This document shows positions 7,274-18,000 of a stretch of DNA of 40,612 nucleotides, piece after piece. The notes under the pieces are model-generated. The model saw only the letters and a list, made by a program, of their open reading frames with translations, did no database searches and was not told the origin of the DNA. Source of the stretch: Chitinophagales bacterium (lineage in GTDB: Bacteria; Bacteroidota; Bacteroidia; Chitinophagales; Chitinophagaceae). The stretch spans positions 1-40,612 of the forward strand of contig JAAFIK010000045.1 of assembly GCA_013298665.1 (NCBI GenBank), given 5' to 3'. Within the stretch, counting starts at the first letter, position 1. The number at the start of each line of letters is the position of its first letter. The position numbers and the translations under genes are program-made.

Positions 7274-10200
7274 TCAGCTTTTTATCCACTCCCTTACATA
7301 GGCTGCCTGTAATGTAACCACATTCAGCTTCAGTACGGGCAACTGGTTGTTGAAGGCATCATACACCACGATACTGAATTTCAGCAGGGCATTATTCGGG
7401 TTTGGATCCTGCTGACTATGCCAGGTTAGTAAAGCCCCTGTCAGGTTGCACACAAAACCTTTCTCCTCTGCCCCGCAGTACAATGGTCCTGTACCGATGT
7501 TCAGATCCGTTGCCGGATCAACGGGTGCGGGCGGACAAAGAATGACCGGTAAACTGATCTGGTTATACGGGGCCTGCCCATTCAGGTTGTACATATACGT
7601 CACTTCCGTTTTGATGAGCTGGCTGCTGCTGGTGTTGCTTTGCAGCAATGCGGTAAACAGGTTGCTGAGGTGTACCGCCAGGTTCTGTACCTGTGGTGTA
7701 CCTGCTTTGTTCATGGATGCGATATCGATACCCTCATTACAGGTGAGCAACGGATTGAGCTGGTTATAAAATTTCACCAATGGTGTCTGGTAGATGAAAT
7801 TACTATTGGTTGTCAGGTAATTTCCATTGCTGCCCTTCACAAGATCTTTATTCCGGGTAACATAAATACCTGCCCAGGCATTCTGCCAGTCGAGGATGTT
7901 CAGCGGGGTAAAGTCGAGCTGGCGGATATTGGTGATACCCCTTTCCGCATAGCTCAGGTATTTTTTGTTTTCGGTATCGTAAAAGCGCCAGGTACCGGGT
8001 TGTTCGCTTACCGGCTGTGGCTGATAACCGGCAATACTGATCACCGGCAGCGGCAGGCTGGTGTCATTGTCCGGATCGGGGGTAATTACTGCCCATAGAT
8101 CTGAAGCGGGGTTGCCATTAACGGCCTCCTGCTCGTTGATGATATAGTTGACCTCAATATTGGGTATAATCCCTGTCATCGCTTCAGTATCCATCGTATC
8201 CATGGCCAGCGGATTGATCGGGTTGATCTGGTTCCACCCGATCCATTGGCCGGCTACATTATTGACCACGGTATAGAAAGCGGCAACGGCATCCTGCGCA
8301 TTTTTAAATATGGCGGGTTGCTGCACTGCGGTATTCAGGTTAACCTGCGAAAGGTAACTGATAAAGTCGGCCCTGATGGCCTCGTACACACTGATGAACT
8401 GCGCGAGCGCTGCCGGTAACTGGGATTGCGGGGCGGCAAATAGTGCGGAGGTGTGGACAGGGTTAATATTGAACTGCACATTAATATTGATGCTGTCCTG
8501 TGCGGCATCCTGCTGGCGGTAGGTAAAGTTGAAATCCCAGTTTTTTGCCTCGGCCATGGTTGTATAAGCCGGTAGTTGTCCGTCGGCTGCATATACCGAC
8601 TGTTGGGCCGTAACAGAAGGTGGTATGGGGTAAGACCGGAGCGGGATGGGGATGTCTACCTGTCCCATCTGCCCGAAACCGGGATCCAAAGGCAGGATAA
8701 AATTAAGCCATGCAGAGGCGCGGTATCCCTTTATGCCGGTTACGTCTTCAATCTGGTGTTCGATATGCGTGATTTTATACGTCATATTGCTGAACAGGTA
8801 GTTGCTGTTTTCCGCGGCTTCTTTTGCAGAAAAAACATAATTGATCCAGGAAGAACCATTGCCCATGGGTATTTTGGCGGTGGATAGCGAATACTCGTTC
8901 GATGTTTGGGAAGCTGTTAGTGCCTGGGGACCCACGCCCTCCATCTGTCCATAGAATACAGGGTTGTAAGGTGCCGTTTTAACCGGTTGTACATTGGTGC
9001 CGCTGTAAGGCGAATGTATGGTTGCAGGATTCTGCACAACAGCATCAATGGCATAAGCATTTGAAAGCTGGATAAGCAGTTGCTGACGGAATACTTCCTG
9101 TGCATTGGCAATACAGGAGAGATCGGTTCCCTGTTTTTCAATAATGGCATCCATGGTACCTGCAATGGCATCAGCGAGTACCTGCTTGGCATCAAGTATC
9201 TTTTGCAGTGTGGCGCCATTGTCGATAATATAAGCAGGTACGGCAAACTCGGGTGAAAGGAATTCGTCGATGGCAGAAAGACAAAGCGAACCCCAGGTAT
9301 CCAGGTCAACCGAAGAAAAGGTTTTCTTCAGCGCTTTAGCCGGATTGAGTACAAAGGGCTGGCCGGTTTCATAATTGTTGATCAGTACGTCGGTATAGGT
9401 GTTCAGGCTGGTACTTAATGGAATAGGGGCAAAGAAATATTGAACCGCGTTGGATATGGCGAGGTTGATACCGCTTTGGCCTGTCGTATCAAAACGTACC
9501 ACCCATATCTTATTACTGCTGCCCTGGTTGTTCAGTTCCTCCTGTGTAAGGCCTGTGGCTACTTTAAGGATGATACCTGTTGTTGGTTTGTCTTTGAATG
9601 TGGCTTCAAAGCTGGCTGCAAAATCTTTAAGTGAAAGCAGGGGCACATCACTAACCGGGTTGTTGTTGCCCTGATTGGCAACAGCGGGTGGTGCGTCGCT
9701 GGTGGCCGGTGTAATCAATGTTGTTACCGAAGCCACACCGGCTACACCGGCAAATGCCGGATCAATATGCGCGGTACGCTCTATGGTCAGTTGTACAAAA
9801 AGCTCAAAAATGTCGGCAGCATTTGAGGGTGTAATGGCAAAGTTTAATACAGGGTTGGTTACAGTAACAACCGGTAATGCAGGATTGATGATGCACTGCA
9901 GGTATTTGTAGATATTACCGGCATAATCAACCAGTACTTTTTTATCTACCGGCAATTGCGCCTGGTCATTATCGAGGGAGGTCTGCAGGTAACACTGAAT
10001 ATCTGTTTGCACAAGCTGGTAGTAAATACTACTGTAGGTAACCGCATCGATCTGTGCATTCTGCAATTTGTCATTCCCCTGATAACGGGCAGTGGAAAAG
10101 CCAAAAAAGACCTGCAGGTTATCCGGCGCAATACTCGTACTGAACAGGTAGCCAATGGTAAGACCCGGCCATTTGGTTATACTGTTGAGGGCATCGGTAT

Positions 10201-13200
10201 AGAGCAGCGGACTGCTGACAACTCCATTATTTTGCGGCCATGTACTATTGATGACGTTACCAAACATATCCTGCCAGTTCAATTGAATCTGTGCAATGGA
10301 TCCGATACCGGAGTATGGATCACCGGCGGCGGGCGGATAAGCGGGATCGGTGGGTTGTATGACTGTTTGGGCAAACTTAAATACGGGCAGCATGGTTTCG
10401 TACGTCCAGTCGTTTGTGCTGCTCGCTGCAGGAATTGCGCGCGGTGCCGCAAGCTGCTCCTCGTTGGTCTGGTCTGCGGCACCTGCGGGTACCAGGTTCA
10501 GCGGAGATGCGTTGAAGCCATTACCCGCCAGCAGGTTGTACCCCATGAGGTTGAACTGGGTGAGCAGGTAAACCATATCACTGGCCTGGCTGGCTGGTGT
10601 GGGGTTGAGGGGATAAGGGTTTACCGGGATGTATTCGCCGGGATTGGGCCGCTTCACCAGTACACCCGCATTACCGGGTGGTACAATCGCCGTAGTGGTG
10701 GTCAGTACTTCCGATTCAATATAAACTGAAGCCTTAGCGGTATCAATGGTATCTGCAATAATTACATGGGTAATAAAGTCTTGTGAGGCGGCCGTACTGC
10801 CATAGCTTACCAGCAGCGATATATTGGCCGTACCATCTTCGCTGAACAGGTAATCCGGTAATCCGGCATTACCGTCTTTGGTGGTGTAGTAGAGGTAATA
10901 GCCGCCGGAACGGGTTATACTGCATTTCCACAAGAGGCTGATATAGTCTTTGAAGGTATTGAGGGTATTGCGTGGCGGTGCAACAGTGTCAAGCATTGCG
11001 CCAAACAGGTTCCCGGTTACAGGGTTGGTATCGGTTGAAAGATTGGCCTGTACAAGTGCCATGGTATATTGTGCATCGGCGAGCGATTGCAGACCTGCCC
11101 TGGTACCATTGCCTGTCCTGTCGGGTGTGTAAAGCAGTTGTACCTGGTTGATGATGCTGTCGCTGCCCTTTTCGTTGAGGTAAGTGAGCAGGCGCTGCAG
11201 GTAAAGGGTTCCGGCTTCGTCTGCACCTTCCACATCATATACATTGGCATTGATGGGTGCGCTGTTGTTATCCACCTTTTTGATGGTCACATTCAGGAGT
11301 GTACCCCATCCGTAGTTTTGTACCGGTGTTTTGACAAATGGCGTATCGGGTCTGTCCTGTGTAATGATTTTGATTTCCAGGTCAAGGTCTTTGCCGTCCG
11401 TATTATCGTGCAATTGCCCGAGCAGGGTATCGGGCAATTGCCAGATGGTGGGGGTAATAACCGTCTGCTGCAGTGGTGTACCCACGGGCAGTACAATTTT
11501 ACCGGGGTAGATCCAGTCGAGGTTTGTTTTAAGGTTAAAGGTTTGCTTGCTGATCTGGAACAGGTCGAGGGGTGCAGCGGTTCCGCCGGGTGCCAGTTGA
11601 AGACTGATCAGGTCGTTGATCCGGCTGATTTCACCATCATTAATGGGTACAGGCAGCGAAGTTGCTGTTGCATCATCACTGAATGTTATCCAGGTATCGG
11701 TGGCCGCCTTGCCCAGTACTGTACTGAAGGTATCGCCCTGTTTCAAAACAGGCAGGGCCAGTTGCTGACCGGTAAGCGCATACAGTGGTTTGCTCTGCGT
11801 CATCTTTGCCGGATCGGGCAGGCGTAACCCGTGCAGGAGGAAACGGGAAGACATACCGGAGATATTGGCAACATTGGCTGGCGTACAGGTACTGTTGGCA
11901 ATGGTTTGCACACCAAGATAGGTGAGTCCGGGTATGGTAATACTGGTACCCTGGAAGGTTGCCTGACCGTTGATGGCTGCCAGTTGAGCGATGCTGATAC
12001 CGTAAGTATCGGCAAGGCTGCCAAAGCTGTCTGCCGCGCCGGTTACGTAAGTAAAGCCGGGTATTTCCAGTGTGGCAAAAAGGGTGAGTACCGGCATGGC
12101 ATGTATGGCATTGATCACCTGTATGGTGGTTGCCGCAGGACCTCCGGCGGTAGTGGGTATGAGGTTGGCCGCAATTGAAGTAAGGGTATCGTTGCCCGTA
12201 ACAGTGTAAGGCTGATAGCCGGGTACGGTTACCACTGTGCCGGTAATGATCAGCCCTACCACCTGGTTATTGGCGGGTATGCTGAACTGTGCCGGGGTGA
12301 TGGCATTACCCGGGGTAAGATTTTTGTTGTAGAGCGCGGCAATGGTATCGAAGCTGTCGTTGGTGGCAGCATGATAAGTGATACCCGCGATATTGATGTT
12401 GCCGGCGCTGGTAAGCAATACGCCTTTATTGGCTACGGCAATACTGCCCGCATCAACGGAGTTGTTGAGTGGCGCACTGTTGTAGAAATTGACAATGGCG
12501 TCAAGACCGTTCGCCTGTGCCAGCGGGTGCTGGTAGGTCTTAAACGTATTCATCGCATCCTGCAGGATGGCTTTCGCTGTCATTACAAAATAATCCTGGA
12601 AGATAAAGGTGGCCAGTGAGAGGCTGCTGGCTGTTGAACCGGCTGGTGTATCCATACCATCGCAGATGCGGTCGTCGTTGGTTTCCACACCATTTTCGTA
12701 CTGGATGCCCAGGGCTGCGAGCATATCCTGTACAGCAGTCAGATAATCCTTATCGCAGGTATTATAGTTGCTGAAATCCACAACCGTACTGGCCTGGCCA
12801 TTGTGTGTATAGTTGATCTGCAGCGCGGGTACTACCGGGAATACGGTGGCATGAACAGGTGCGGGTGCATCCGCTGCATCCTCAAAGTTTCCGGTGGGTG
12901 GCGGGATGATATTGAGGGTAAAAAAGTTGCTGAGGAAATGCAGGATATCATTGTTGTCGGAGTTACTGTAGGGTATTGCAGCCAGGCTGTCATCGTTCTT
13001 TGCCAGATAGCAATACACGGCTGTCAGTTGATCGAGTGATACGGCCTGTTTCAGCAGGGCACTCAATGTGGTATTGGTTTGGCTGCTGTTGATACAGGCA
13101 TTGATGCTCCACAGCAATACAGCCTCTACAAAACTACTGAGTGAACTGGTACCGGTGGGTTTATCCGGGTCGGGCGCATCCATATAGAGCATACCGACAT

Positions 13201-16200
13201 ACTGCGCTGCTTGTGCGCCAGCCTGTGTACCCGACAGGGTAAGGTGTGGCATAAAGTACAGGGTAAGCTTTTGCTTTGTTTCGCCCCCGCTGAGCAACAG
13301 CGGCTGCCAGCAGATGGTGGTACCGGCAAACATGGCTCCTGCCATCAACTGTTGCGGTGCCGCATTGCCCGGTACATAATTCCAGGGGGCATTCTTCCGG
13401 TTGTCTGTACCGATGGTAACCGAGAAGCTCACTTTAACGGAGAAGCGCAATGAGATATAGATGGAGAATATCCACAAGTTGATCCTTACGGTAACCGATA
13501 CACTTACCCCTGCTTCAAAATAAAGCGGGATAGAGTTGTAGGACTCAATGGTCAGGCGTACGTATGCATAAGCGGTGATGTCGATCCTTGCGCTGATGAT
13601 GGCAAAGTTGACTTCTCCGAAAATGCGGCCTACGATACCCACGGTACCCTGTATCCAGTAATAGCGTTCGTCCTTACCGGGGTAAGAAGGGAGGTTGGGG
13701 TGGTAGAAAGCGATTACCCCTTCGATGATACCGATAACCGTAAGGGTGAGTCCGGCACTGAATATACCTTCATCAATGGTTTTACCCAGTCCCAGCGAAA
13801 GGCCGAGGCCAAACTGTATGATGGGGGTAAACCGCCCTACGGTAGTGGCCGGCACCACATCCGAGGGAATGTCTTTGAGGTAGGCAAAATAGAATCCGCC
13901 GGAGCCTGTGAACGGAAAGACCTGTACGGTGAGTGACCGTGAAAAGTCGAGGTTGGCAGGGAAGCCAAAGTCGATCTTAAAGCTGCCGTTGGTATAAATA
14001 TCCACGCCGATGATGGGCAGTGTAATCGATACCTCGCCAAATTCCAGGTGCCGCATCACATCGGGCAGTTGCAGTTTGATCTGGTAAACGCCCACACTAT
14101 CGGTTACCTTTTTGTATAAGATTTCAAACTTCAGGTTTTTAAGTACCCCGGCCTTATCACCCACAAGGTTGATGAGCAGCCCGTAGAGGTTGGGATCGTT
14201 GAAGATGATGCTGAGGTTGACGGTTTCGGCGATGGTGCATTGGGTGCCAATGAGCCAACTGCTGTTGTTGTCGAAAATGAGTACAGACTGGGGTGGTGGT
14301 ACCGGTGGTTTTACGGGTATGGGCAGTATGGGTGGTTTGCCGGGTGGCGGGGCAACGGGTGGCTGAAACACATTTTTGAGTGCTGTGGTGGCGTCTTCCA
14401 CGGAGGTCAGTTGTTTGGTCGGGTACAATGCAACGTGCTGCCCCAGGCCGAGGTATTGCAGGTCGAAAGCTTTGCTGCCGCCACCGGGTACTGATGGCAT
14501 CTGGGTAACATCGCTGCCCTTACCGGCCAGCGCCTGGGTATTGGGGTCGGTGCTTGAGATGGGCAACCCGAGAAAGGTACCATCGAACCCGAGGTAAACA
14601 CCTGTATTGTCTTTTGTTAAGCGGATTGAGGTCAGTTTGAGGAAAACAAAATCGAGGGCATTGGCATTGCTGTAGACAATCTGCAGTACATCCGATTCGG
14701 TGGATCCCTGCGGGTAGCGGGTATAAACAAATGATAAGCCGTTGAGGTTGATTTTGTTCAGTACATCCCATGGCGCACCCAGTACAAAATCGGGATCGAA
14801 GGAACGGATGAGTGCCGTAATGATATCTCCGAGCGATTTGTTGCCAAAAGTCAGGCTGATGACATCCTTTGCGGGTGTGCTGAGGTAATCGCAGACAATA
14901 CCCTCCCACTCCAGGTACACTTCCTTGTCGTTTGCGCTATCACCGGATTTGAACTTATACCCGGCTTTAAAATCCAGCCCAAGCAATTGTACATCTGCGG
15001 TAATATTGCCCGTGGTTACCTTGTTCTGGTAAGCAATATCCACAACGGCTTTAAGGTTGAGCAGGTTAAAGGTATTGGTTTTGAGTTCCCAGTCAACGGT
15101 ACCTTTTGCCGTATAACTGTTGGTTTGGTCGGCAGCACCTACGGATGGTGTGGTCACGGATACTTCCACATCGCTGATGTCTAACTTTGAGGCATTTACC
15201 CAATCGGGCAAAGATGTAATACCCAGTTCGGCCAGCAGTTTTTTAATGAGTTCCATCAGTGGAATCGTTTCGCCGGGCAGCATTTTACCGGTAAAGGTCC
15301 AGCCGGATGTTGCTGTTGCTTTGTTAGCCTCCACCTGCAGGGTAAGCCAGTCGCTGAAAGTGATATACCCGCCTATCTTACCGGTAAGTGCACGGGTGGC
15401 GCTGTTGAGCGGGTTGTCGATATTAAAAGCCGCATAGGGGTTGGATACGGTAAGGAACTGGGGTACAACGGGGAAATCCAGCAGGGATGTGATGCTGAAC
15501 GATACATTGGACAGGCTTCTGGTAGCCGGGTTGAAGGTAATGTTCAGGAACTCAAGTTTGATCTGCTGAATATTCAATCCTGCCGGCATAGCGGGCAGGT
15601 TGGTGCCGCTGCTGCCGGGGAGCGACTGATAGACGCCATTGAGATCGTTCTTGTCTATTTCGCCACTGATTTCTGCGAGCCAGTCGCCACCACCCAGGGG
15701 CAGGGTCATATATACATCCAGCAATACTTTTACCGGCGACTGGTCTGTACCGATCTGGAAATCGCCATAGATGGAAATAATGGTGGAAGAATTGGCCGTA
15801 AATGGATTTGAAACATTGAGTTTAAAGCCCGCATTTTTTACAAGGAAGCCATTTACGACCGTCCAGTCGGTGGTACCGATATCGCAGTAAATAGATGATA
15901 CTGCACCAGCCGTAGCGTCAAAAACAATCTTCAGGGTTTTGAGGGTAAAGCTTAGTAAACCGGTAATGCCGGAAGGCAGCAGTTGAAACAGGTTGTTGCC
16001 GCCCAATGCTTTTACGAGGTTCGCAATACTGAGGCCGGTGGCACCGGCTTCGGAGCTGAACTGCAATGTCCACACATTGGGTGCGGAGAATGGCCCGGTA
16101 GGCAGCCCTACGGACAGTTCTACTTTTATATTGCCAAAGGTGATCGTACCGTCAATAAAGAAGGCCGTATCGATATTGCCATTTTGTTCTGCCGTACGGT

Positions 16201-16744
16201 TGAGCGTAAAGCCCCATGAAGAGAGGGATAACCCAAGCGAGGGCAGTATTTGCAGGGGTGGTAAACCTGTATCCGATCGGGCCTGTAGCTGAAACGTTGC
16301 TGTTGGAAATTGTGAGGCTGCACCATTGGCTGTGAGTACAGCATTTTTTAAGGTGTTGGGGGGCAGGGTGGACAGGGTAATCAACGTACCATCCACTAAG
16401 TTGTTTTGCACCACCTGTGCCAGTGTAAAACTGGCAAAGGTACCGCTGGCTGTACTGGTGGCCGTTGGTACATCTGCACCGGTGAGGCTGATGGACAGGT
16501 TGAGGCTGCCGCCATATAAAGTACATTGGCCCTGTATCAGCAGGGTTTGGCTGGCAGCGGTATAGGTGATCTGCTGTGCGGGATCCGGTACCTGTATGGT
16601 TAATGTGCTGACGCCCATACTTTGCAACAGCCAGTTGAACGCATTGGCCGTGATATTGGTGGTATTCAATACCAGTTGCGGATTGCTGCCGGCCTGTTGT
16701 TGCAGTGCCGATGCCAGGTCCTGTAATGATTGTGCTGTTGCCAT
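7274..16744 (-). CDS. Giant 3156-aa beta-rich protein with LysM-like repeats
   Basis: The gene fills nearly a quarter of the window. It has no signal peptide; the start is MATAQSLQDLASALQQQ. Residues 1-790 are repetitive, amphipathic, beta-rich sequence. A proline-rich hinge (PPVAPPPGKPP and similar) sits near 790-820. A block around 820-1140 contains FGLGLSLGLGKTIDEGIF, YYWIQGTVGIVGRIFGEV and a run of alternating hydrophobic strands, which resembles what I remember of DUF6603 proteins. Residues about 1440-1625 hold three LysM-like units, the third beginning YVTGAADSFGSLADTYG. The last 1500 residues are unrecognised and contain several acidic and aromatic beta-like stretches. It starts 15 bp after the upstream MBL gene, so translation is probably coupled. 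The function is unknown; a large structural, carrier or toxin-like role are all possible. Confidence 0.8.
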   Translation of the reverse strand: MATAQSLQDLASALQQQAGSNPQLVLNTTNITANAFNWLLQSMGVSTLTIQVPDPAQQITYTAASQTLLIQGQCTLYGGSLNLSISLTGADVPTATSTASGTFASFTLAQVVQNNLVDGTLITLSTLPPNTLKNAVLTANGAASQFPTATFQLQARSDTGLPPLQILPSLGLSLSSWGFTLNRTAEQNGNIDTAFFIDGTITFGNIKVELSVGLPTGPFSAPNVWTLQFSSEAGATGLSIANLVKALGGNNLFQLLPSGITGLLSFTLKTLKIVFDATAGAVSSIYCDIGTTDWTVVNGFLVKNAGFKLNVSNPFTANSSTIISIYGDFQIGTDQSPVKVLLDVYMTLPLGGGDWLAEISGEIDKNDLNGVYQSLPGSSGTNLPAMPAGLNIQQIKLEFLNITFNPATRSLSNVSFSITSLLDFPVVPQFLTVSNPYAAFNIDNPLNSATRALTGKIGGYITFSDWLTLQVEANKATATSGWTFTGKMLPGETIPLMELIKKLLAELGITSLPDWVNASKLDISDVEVSVTTPSVGAADQTNSYTAKGTVDWELKTNTFNLLNLKAVVDIAYQNKVTTGNITADVQLLGLDFKAGYKFKSGDSANDKEVYLEWEGIVCDYLSTPAKDVISLTFGNKSLGDIITALIRSFDPDFVLGAPWDVLNKINLNGLSFVYTRYPQGSTESDVLQIVYSNANALDFVFLKLTSIRLTKDNTGVYLGFDGTFLGLPISSTDPNTQALAGKGSDVTQMPSVPGGGSKAFDLQYLGLGQHVALYPTKQLTSVEDATTALKNVFQPPVAPPPGKPPILPIPVKPPVPPPQSVLIFDNNSSWLIGTQCTIAETVNLSIIFNDPNLYGLLINLVGDKAGVLKNLKFEILYKKVTDSVGVYQIKLQLPDVMRHLEFGEVSITLPIIGVDIYTNGSFKIDFGFPANLDFSRSLTVQVFPFTGSGGFYFAYLKDIPSDVVPATTVGRFTPIIQFGLGLSLGLGKTIDEGIFSAGLTLTVIGIIEGVIAFYHPNLPSYPGKDERYYWIQGTVGIVGRIFGEVNFAIISARIDITAYAYVRLTIESYNSIPLYFEAGVSVSVTVRINLWIFSIYISLRFSVKVSFSVTIGTDNRKNAPWNYVPGNAAPQQLMAGAMFAGTTICWQPLLLSGGETKQKLTLYFMPHLTLSGTQAGAQAAQYVGMLYMDAPDPDKPTGTSSLSSFVEAVLLWSINACINSSQTNTTLSALLKQAVSLDQLTAVYCYLAKNDDSLAAIPYSNSDNNDILHFLSNFFTLNIIPPPTGNFEDAADAPAPVHATVFPVVPALQINYTHNGQASTVVDFSNYNTCDKDYLTAVQDMLAALGIQYENGVETNDDRICDGMDTPAGSTASSLSLATFIFQDYFVMTAKAILQDAMNTFKTYQHPLAQANGLDAIVNFYNSAPLNNSVDAGSIAVANKGVLLTSAGNINIAGITYHAATNDSFDTIAALYNKNLTPGNAITPAQFSIPANNQVVGLIITGTVVTVPGYQPYTVTGNDTLTSIAANLIPTTAGGPAATTIQVINAIHAMPVLTLFATLEIPGFTYVTGAADSFGSLADTYGISIAQLAAINGQATFQGTSITIPGLTYLGVQTIANSTCTPANVANISGMSSRFLLHGLRLPDPAKMTQSKPLYALTGQQLALPVLKQGDTFSTVLGKAATDTWITFSDDATATSLPVPINDGEISRINDLISLQLAPGGTAAPLDLFQISKQTFNLKTNLDWIYPGKIVLPVGTPLQQTVITPTIWQLPDTLLGQLHDNTDGKDLDLEIKIITQDRPDTPFVKTPVQNYGWGTLLNVTIKKVDNNSAPINANVYDVEGADEAGTLYLQRLLTYLNEKGSDSIINQVQLLYTPDRTGNGTRAGLQSLADAQYTMALVQANLSTDTNPVTGNLFGAMLDTVAPPRNTLNTFKDYISLLWKCSITRSGGYYLYYTTKDGNAGLPDYLFSEDGTANISLLVSYGSTAASQDFITHVIIADTIDTAKASVYIESEVLTTTTAIVPPGNAGVLVKRPNPGEYIPVNPYPLNPTPASQASDMVYLLTQFNLMGYNLLAGNGFNASPLNLVPAGAADQTNEEQLAAPRAIPAASSTNDWTYETMLPVFKFAQTVIQPTDPAYPPAAGDPYSGIGSIAQIQLNWQDMFGNVINSTWPQNNGVVSSPLLYTDALNSITKWPGLTIGYLFSTSIAPDNLQVFFGFSTARYQGNDKLQNAQIDAVTYSSIYYQLVQTDIQCYLQTSLDNDQAQLPVDKKVLVDYAGNIYKYLQCIINPALPVVTVTNPVLNFAITPSNAADIFELFVQLTIERTAHIDPAFAGVAGVASVTTLITPATSDAPPAVANQGNNNPVSDVPLLSLKDFAASFEATFKDKPTTGIILKVATGLTQEELNNQGSSNKIWVVRFDTTGQSGINLAISNAVQYFFAPIPLSTSLNTYTDVLINNYETGQPFVLNPAKALKKTFSSVDLDTWGSLCLSAIDEFLSPEFAVPAYIIDNGATLQKILDAKQVLADAIAGTMDAIIEKQGTDLSCIANAQEVFRQQLLIQLSNAYAIDAVVQNPATIHSPYSGTNVQPVKTAPYNPVFYGQMEGVGPQALTASQTSNEYSLSTAKIPMGNGSSWINYVFSAKEAAENSNYLFSNMTYKITHIEHQIEDVTGIKGYRASAWLNFILPLDPGFGQMGQVDIPIPLRSYPIPPSVTAQQSVYAADGQLPAYTTMAEAKNWDFNFTYRQQDAAQDSININVQFNINPVHTSALFAAPQSQLPAALAQFISVYEAIRADFISYLSQVNLNTAVQQPAIFKNAQDAVAAFYTVVNNVAGQWIGWNQINPINPLAMDTMDTEAMTGIIPNIEVNYIINEQEAVNGNPASDLWAVITPDPDNDTSLPLPVISIAGYQPQPVSEQPGTWRFYDTENKKYLSYAERGITNIRQLDFTPLNILDWQNAWAGIYVTRNKDLVKGSNGNYLTTNSNFIYQTPLVKFYNQLNPLLTCNEGIDIASMNKAGTPQVQNLAVHLSNLFTALLQSNTSSSQLIKTEVTYMYNLNGQAPYNQISLPVILCPPAPVDPATDLNIGTGPLYCGAEEKGFVCNLTGALLTWHSQQDPNPNNALLKFSIVVYDAFNNQLPVLKLNVVTLQAAYVREWIKS

Positions 16745-16759
16745 AATGAATGCTATAAA

Positions 16760-17998
16760 TTATTTGAATGAACAGGAATGTCCCTTTGAACAGTTCATCA
16801 CCGATACATTGGGGGGTTCAATAATAAAAGCCAGGTTGAGCCGGCTTCTTCGCCGGGTAATGAGTTCCATGGGTATGGCATTACCCGCGAGGGGTAAACC
16901 TTTTACTTTTATACATACATCCTGCAGGTACTGGAGTTTGCCAGCCGTCCAGAAATTTGATTTGGTGGCCGTATCCTGCGGCTGGAAGCAATACCGGATG
17001 GCCACCCCGTACTGTTCGAGCAGTTCAATGGTTTCCTGGGTAGGCAGGGCAGTGCCGCTGTAGGTACGCAGGTTGGCGGGTATTACCGCAAGGGTGGGTG
17101 TTACGTCTGTTAAAAAATTATCGTTGGTGCTGTGTGCGCTGCCATGGTGACTGGTTTTGATGGCGCAGTAATGAAACAGGAGGTTGAACCGCTTATACAG
17201 GTAATTGCCAATTGGCGTCTCGCCATCAGCGTATGGCGAACCGCCGCCAATATCGCCACCGGTAAAATAATTGAACACGCCCAGCCCGACATTGAATACC
17301 ATAGACAGGTCGTTTTCATTGTAAGGGACGTATTGGTTGCCGGACCCTTTTCTAAGGAACATGGCATAGTACGGCATGGTCGTTGTGAGTGCAGCACCCA
17401 TAGAAGCAAGGCATACCATACTCAGGTGTTTAAAGTTTTTTGGGCTGAATACGTCTACACCTGGTAATACCGAGACCCTGGTGTAGTTATTGGCAATATT
17501 CACATACCGGTTAGCTGTAGACGTGTAGGTTGGAAAACTGATGACTTCATCGACACACTCATATTTATAAATGGAATCAATGCTCCATGTAAGGCCGGGC
17601 TTTACGCCATTACCCTCCCGGTCAATGATGTAGTCTATCCCCCAGCCGGCCTGGCGCAGATTGGTGAGTACGGTAATCATACCGCCGTAGTGATCGATGT
17701 GGAGGTGTGAGAGGATGACAAAGTCCAGCTTCTTCCGTGTGGGGCAAAGGGCGTTGAGGGTGTCGCGTACATAGTTCCAGATGGCGTTGCCCGGGCCGGA
17801 CGAGCGCTGCCCGTCGATGAGTACCGTTACGGTATCTACAAAACCGGTACCCGTGGTATCGATACCAATAATCAGTGTAGCATCACCATCACCCACGCCG
17901 ATGTGATGGATCTCCAGCCGGGGTGTTTGCGCGGACGCAGTGTTGCTGCTTATGACAAATAGCAGCAGGAATAATTTACTATAGAAAAGCCGGTTCAT
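16760..17998 (-). CDS. Secreted ComEC-type metallo-beta-lactamase-fold protein, copy 2
   Basis: The 412-aa protein has a Sec signal (MNRLFYSKLFLLLFVISSNTASA) followed by LEIHHIGVGDGDAT, the first strand motif of ComEC/Rec2-like MBL domains. The zinc motif is SHLHIDHYGG (HxHxDH at residues 98-103), later joined by GGDIGGGSPYADGE and SHHGSAHSTN, the SHHGS motif of the ComEC C-terminal domain. All metal-binding positions I can check are present, so it should be an active metallo-hydrolase, possibly a nuclease or phosphodiesterase acting outside the cytoplasm. It is a tandem paralogue of the gene at 18001-19287. Only 2 bp separate the two genes and 15 bp separate it from the giant gene, so all three are very likely on one transcript. 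Unlike ComEC it has no membrane channel part. Confidence 0.85.
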   Translation of the reverse strand: MNRLFYSKLFLLLFVISSNTASAQTPRLEIHHIGVGDGDATLIIGIDTTGTGFVDTVTVLIDGQRSSGPGNAIWNYVRDTLNALCPTRKKLDFVILSHLHIDHYGGMITVLTNLRQAGWGIDYIIDREGNGVKPGLTWSIDSIYKYECVDEVISFPTYTSTANRYVNIANNYTRVSVLPGVDVFSPKNFKHLSMVCLASMGAALTTTMPYYAMFLRKGSGNQYVPYNENDLSMVFNVGLGVFNYFTGGDIGGGSPYADGETPIGNYLYKRFNLLFHYCAIKTSHHGSAHSTNDNFLTDVTPTLAVIPANLRTYSGTALPTQETIELLEQYGVAIRYCFQPQDTATKSNFWTAGKLQYLQDVCIKVKGLPLAGNAIPMELITRRRSRLNLAFIIEPPNVSVMNCSKGHSCSFK

Positions 17999-18000
17999 AA

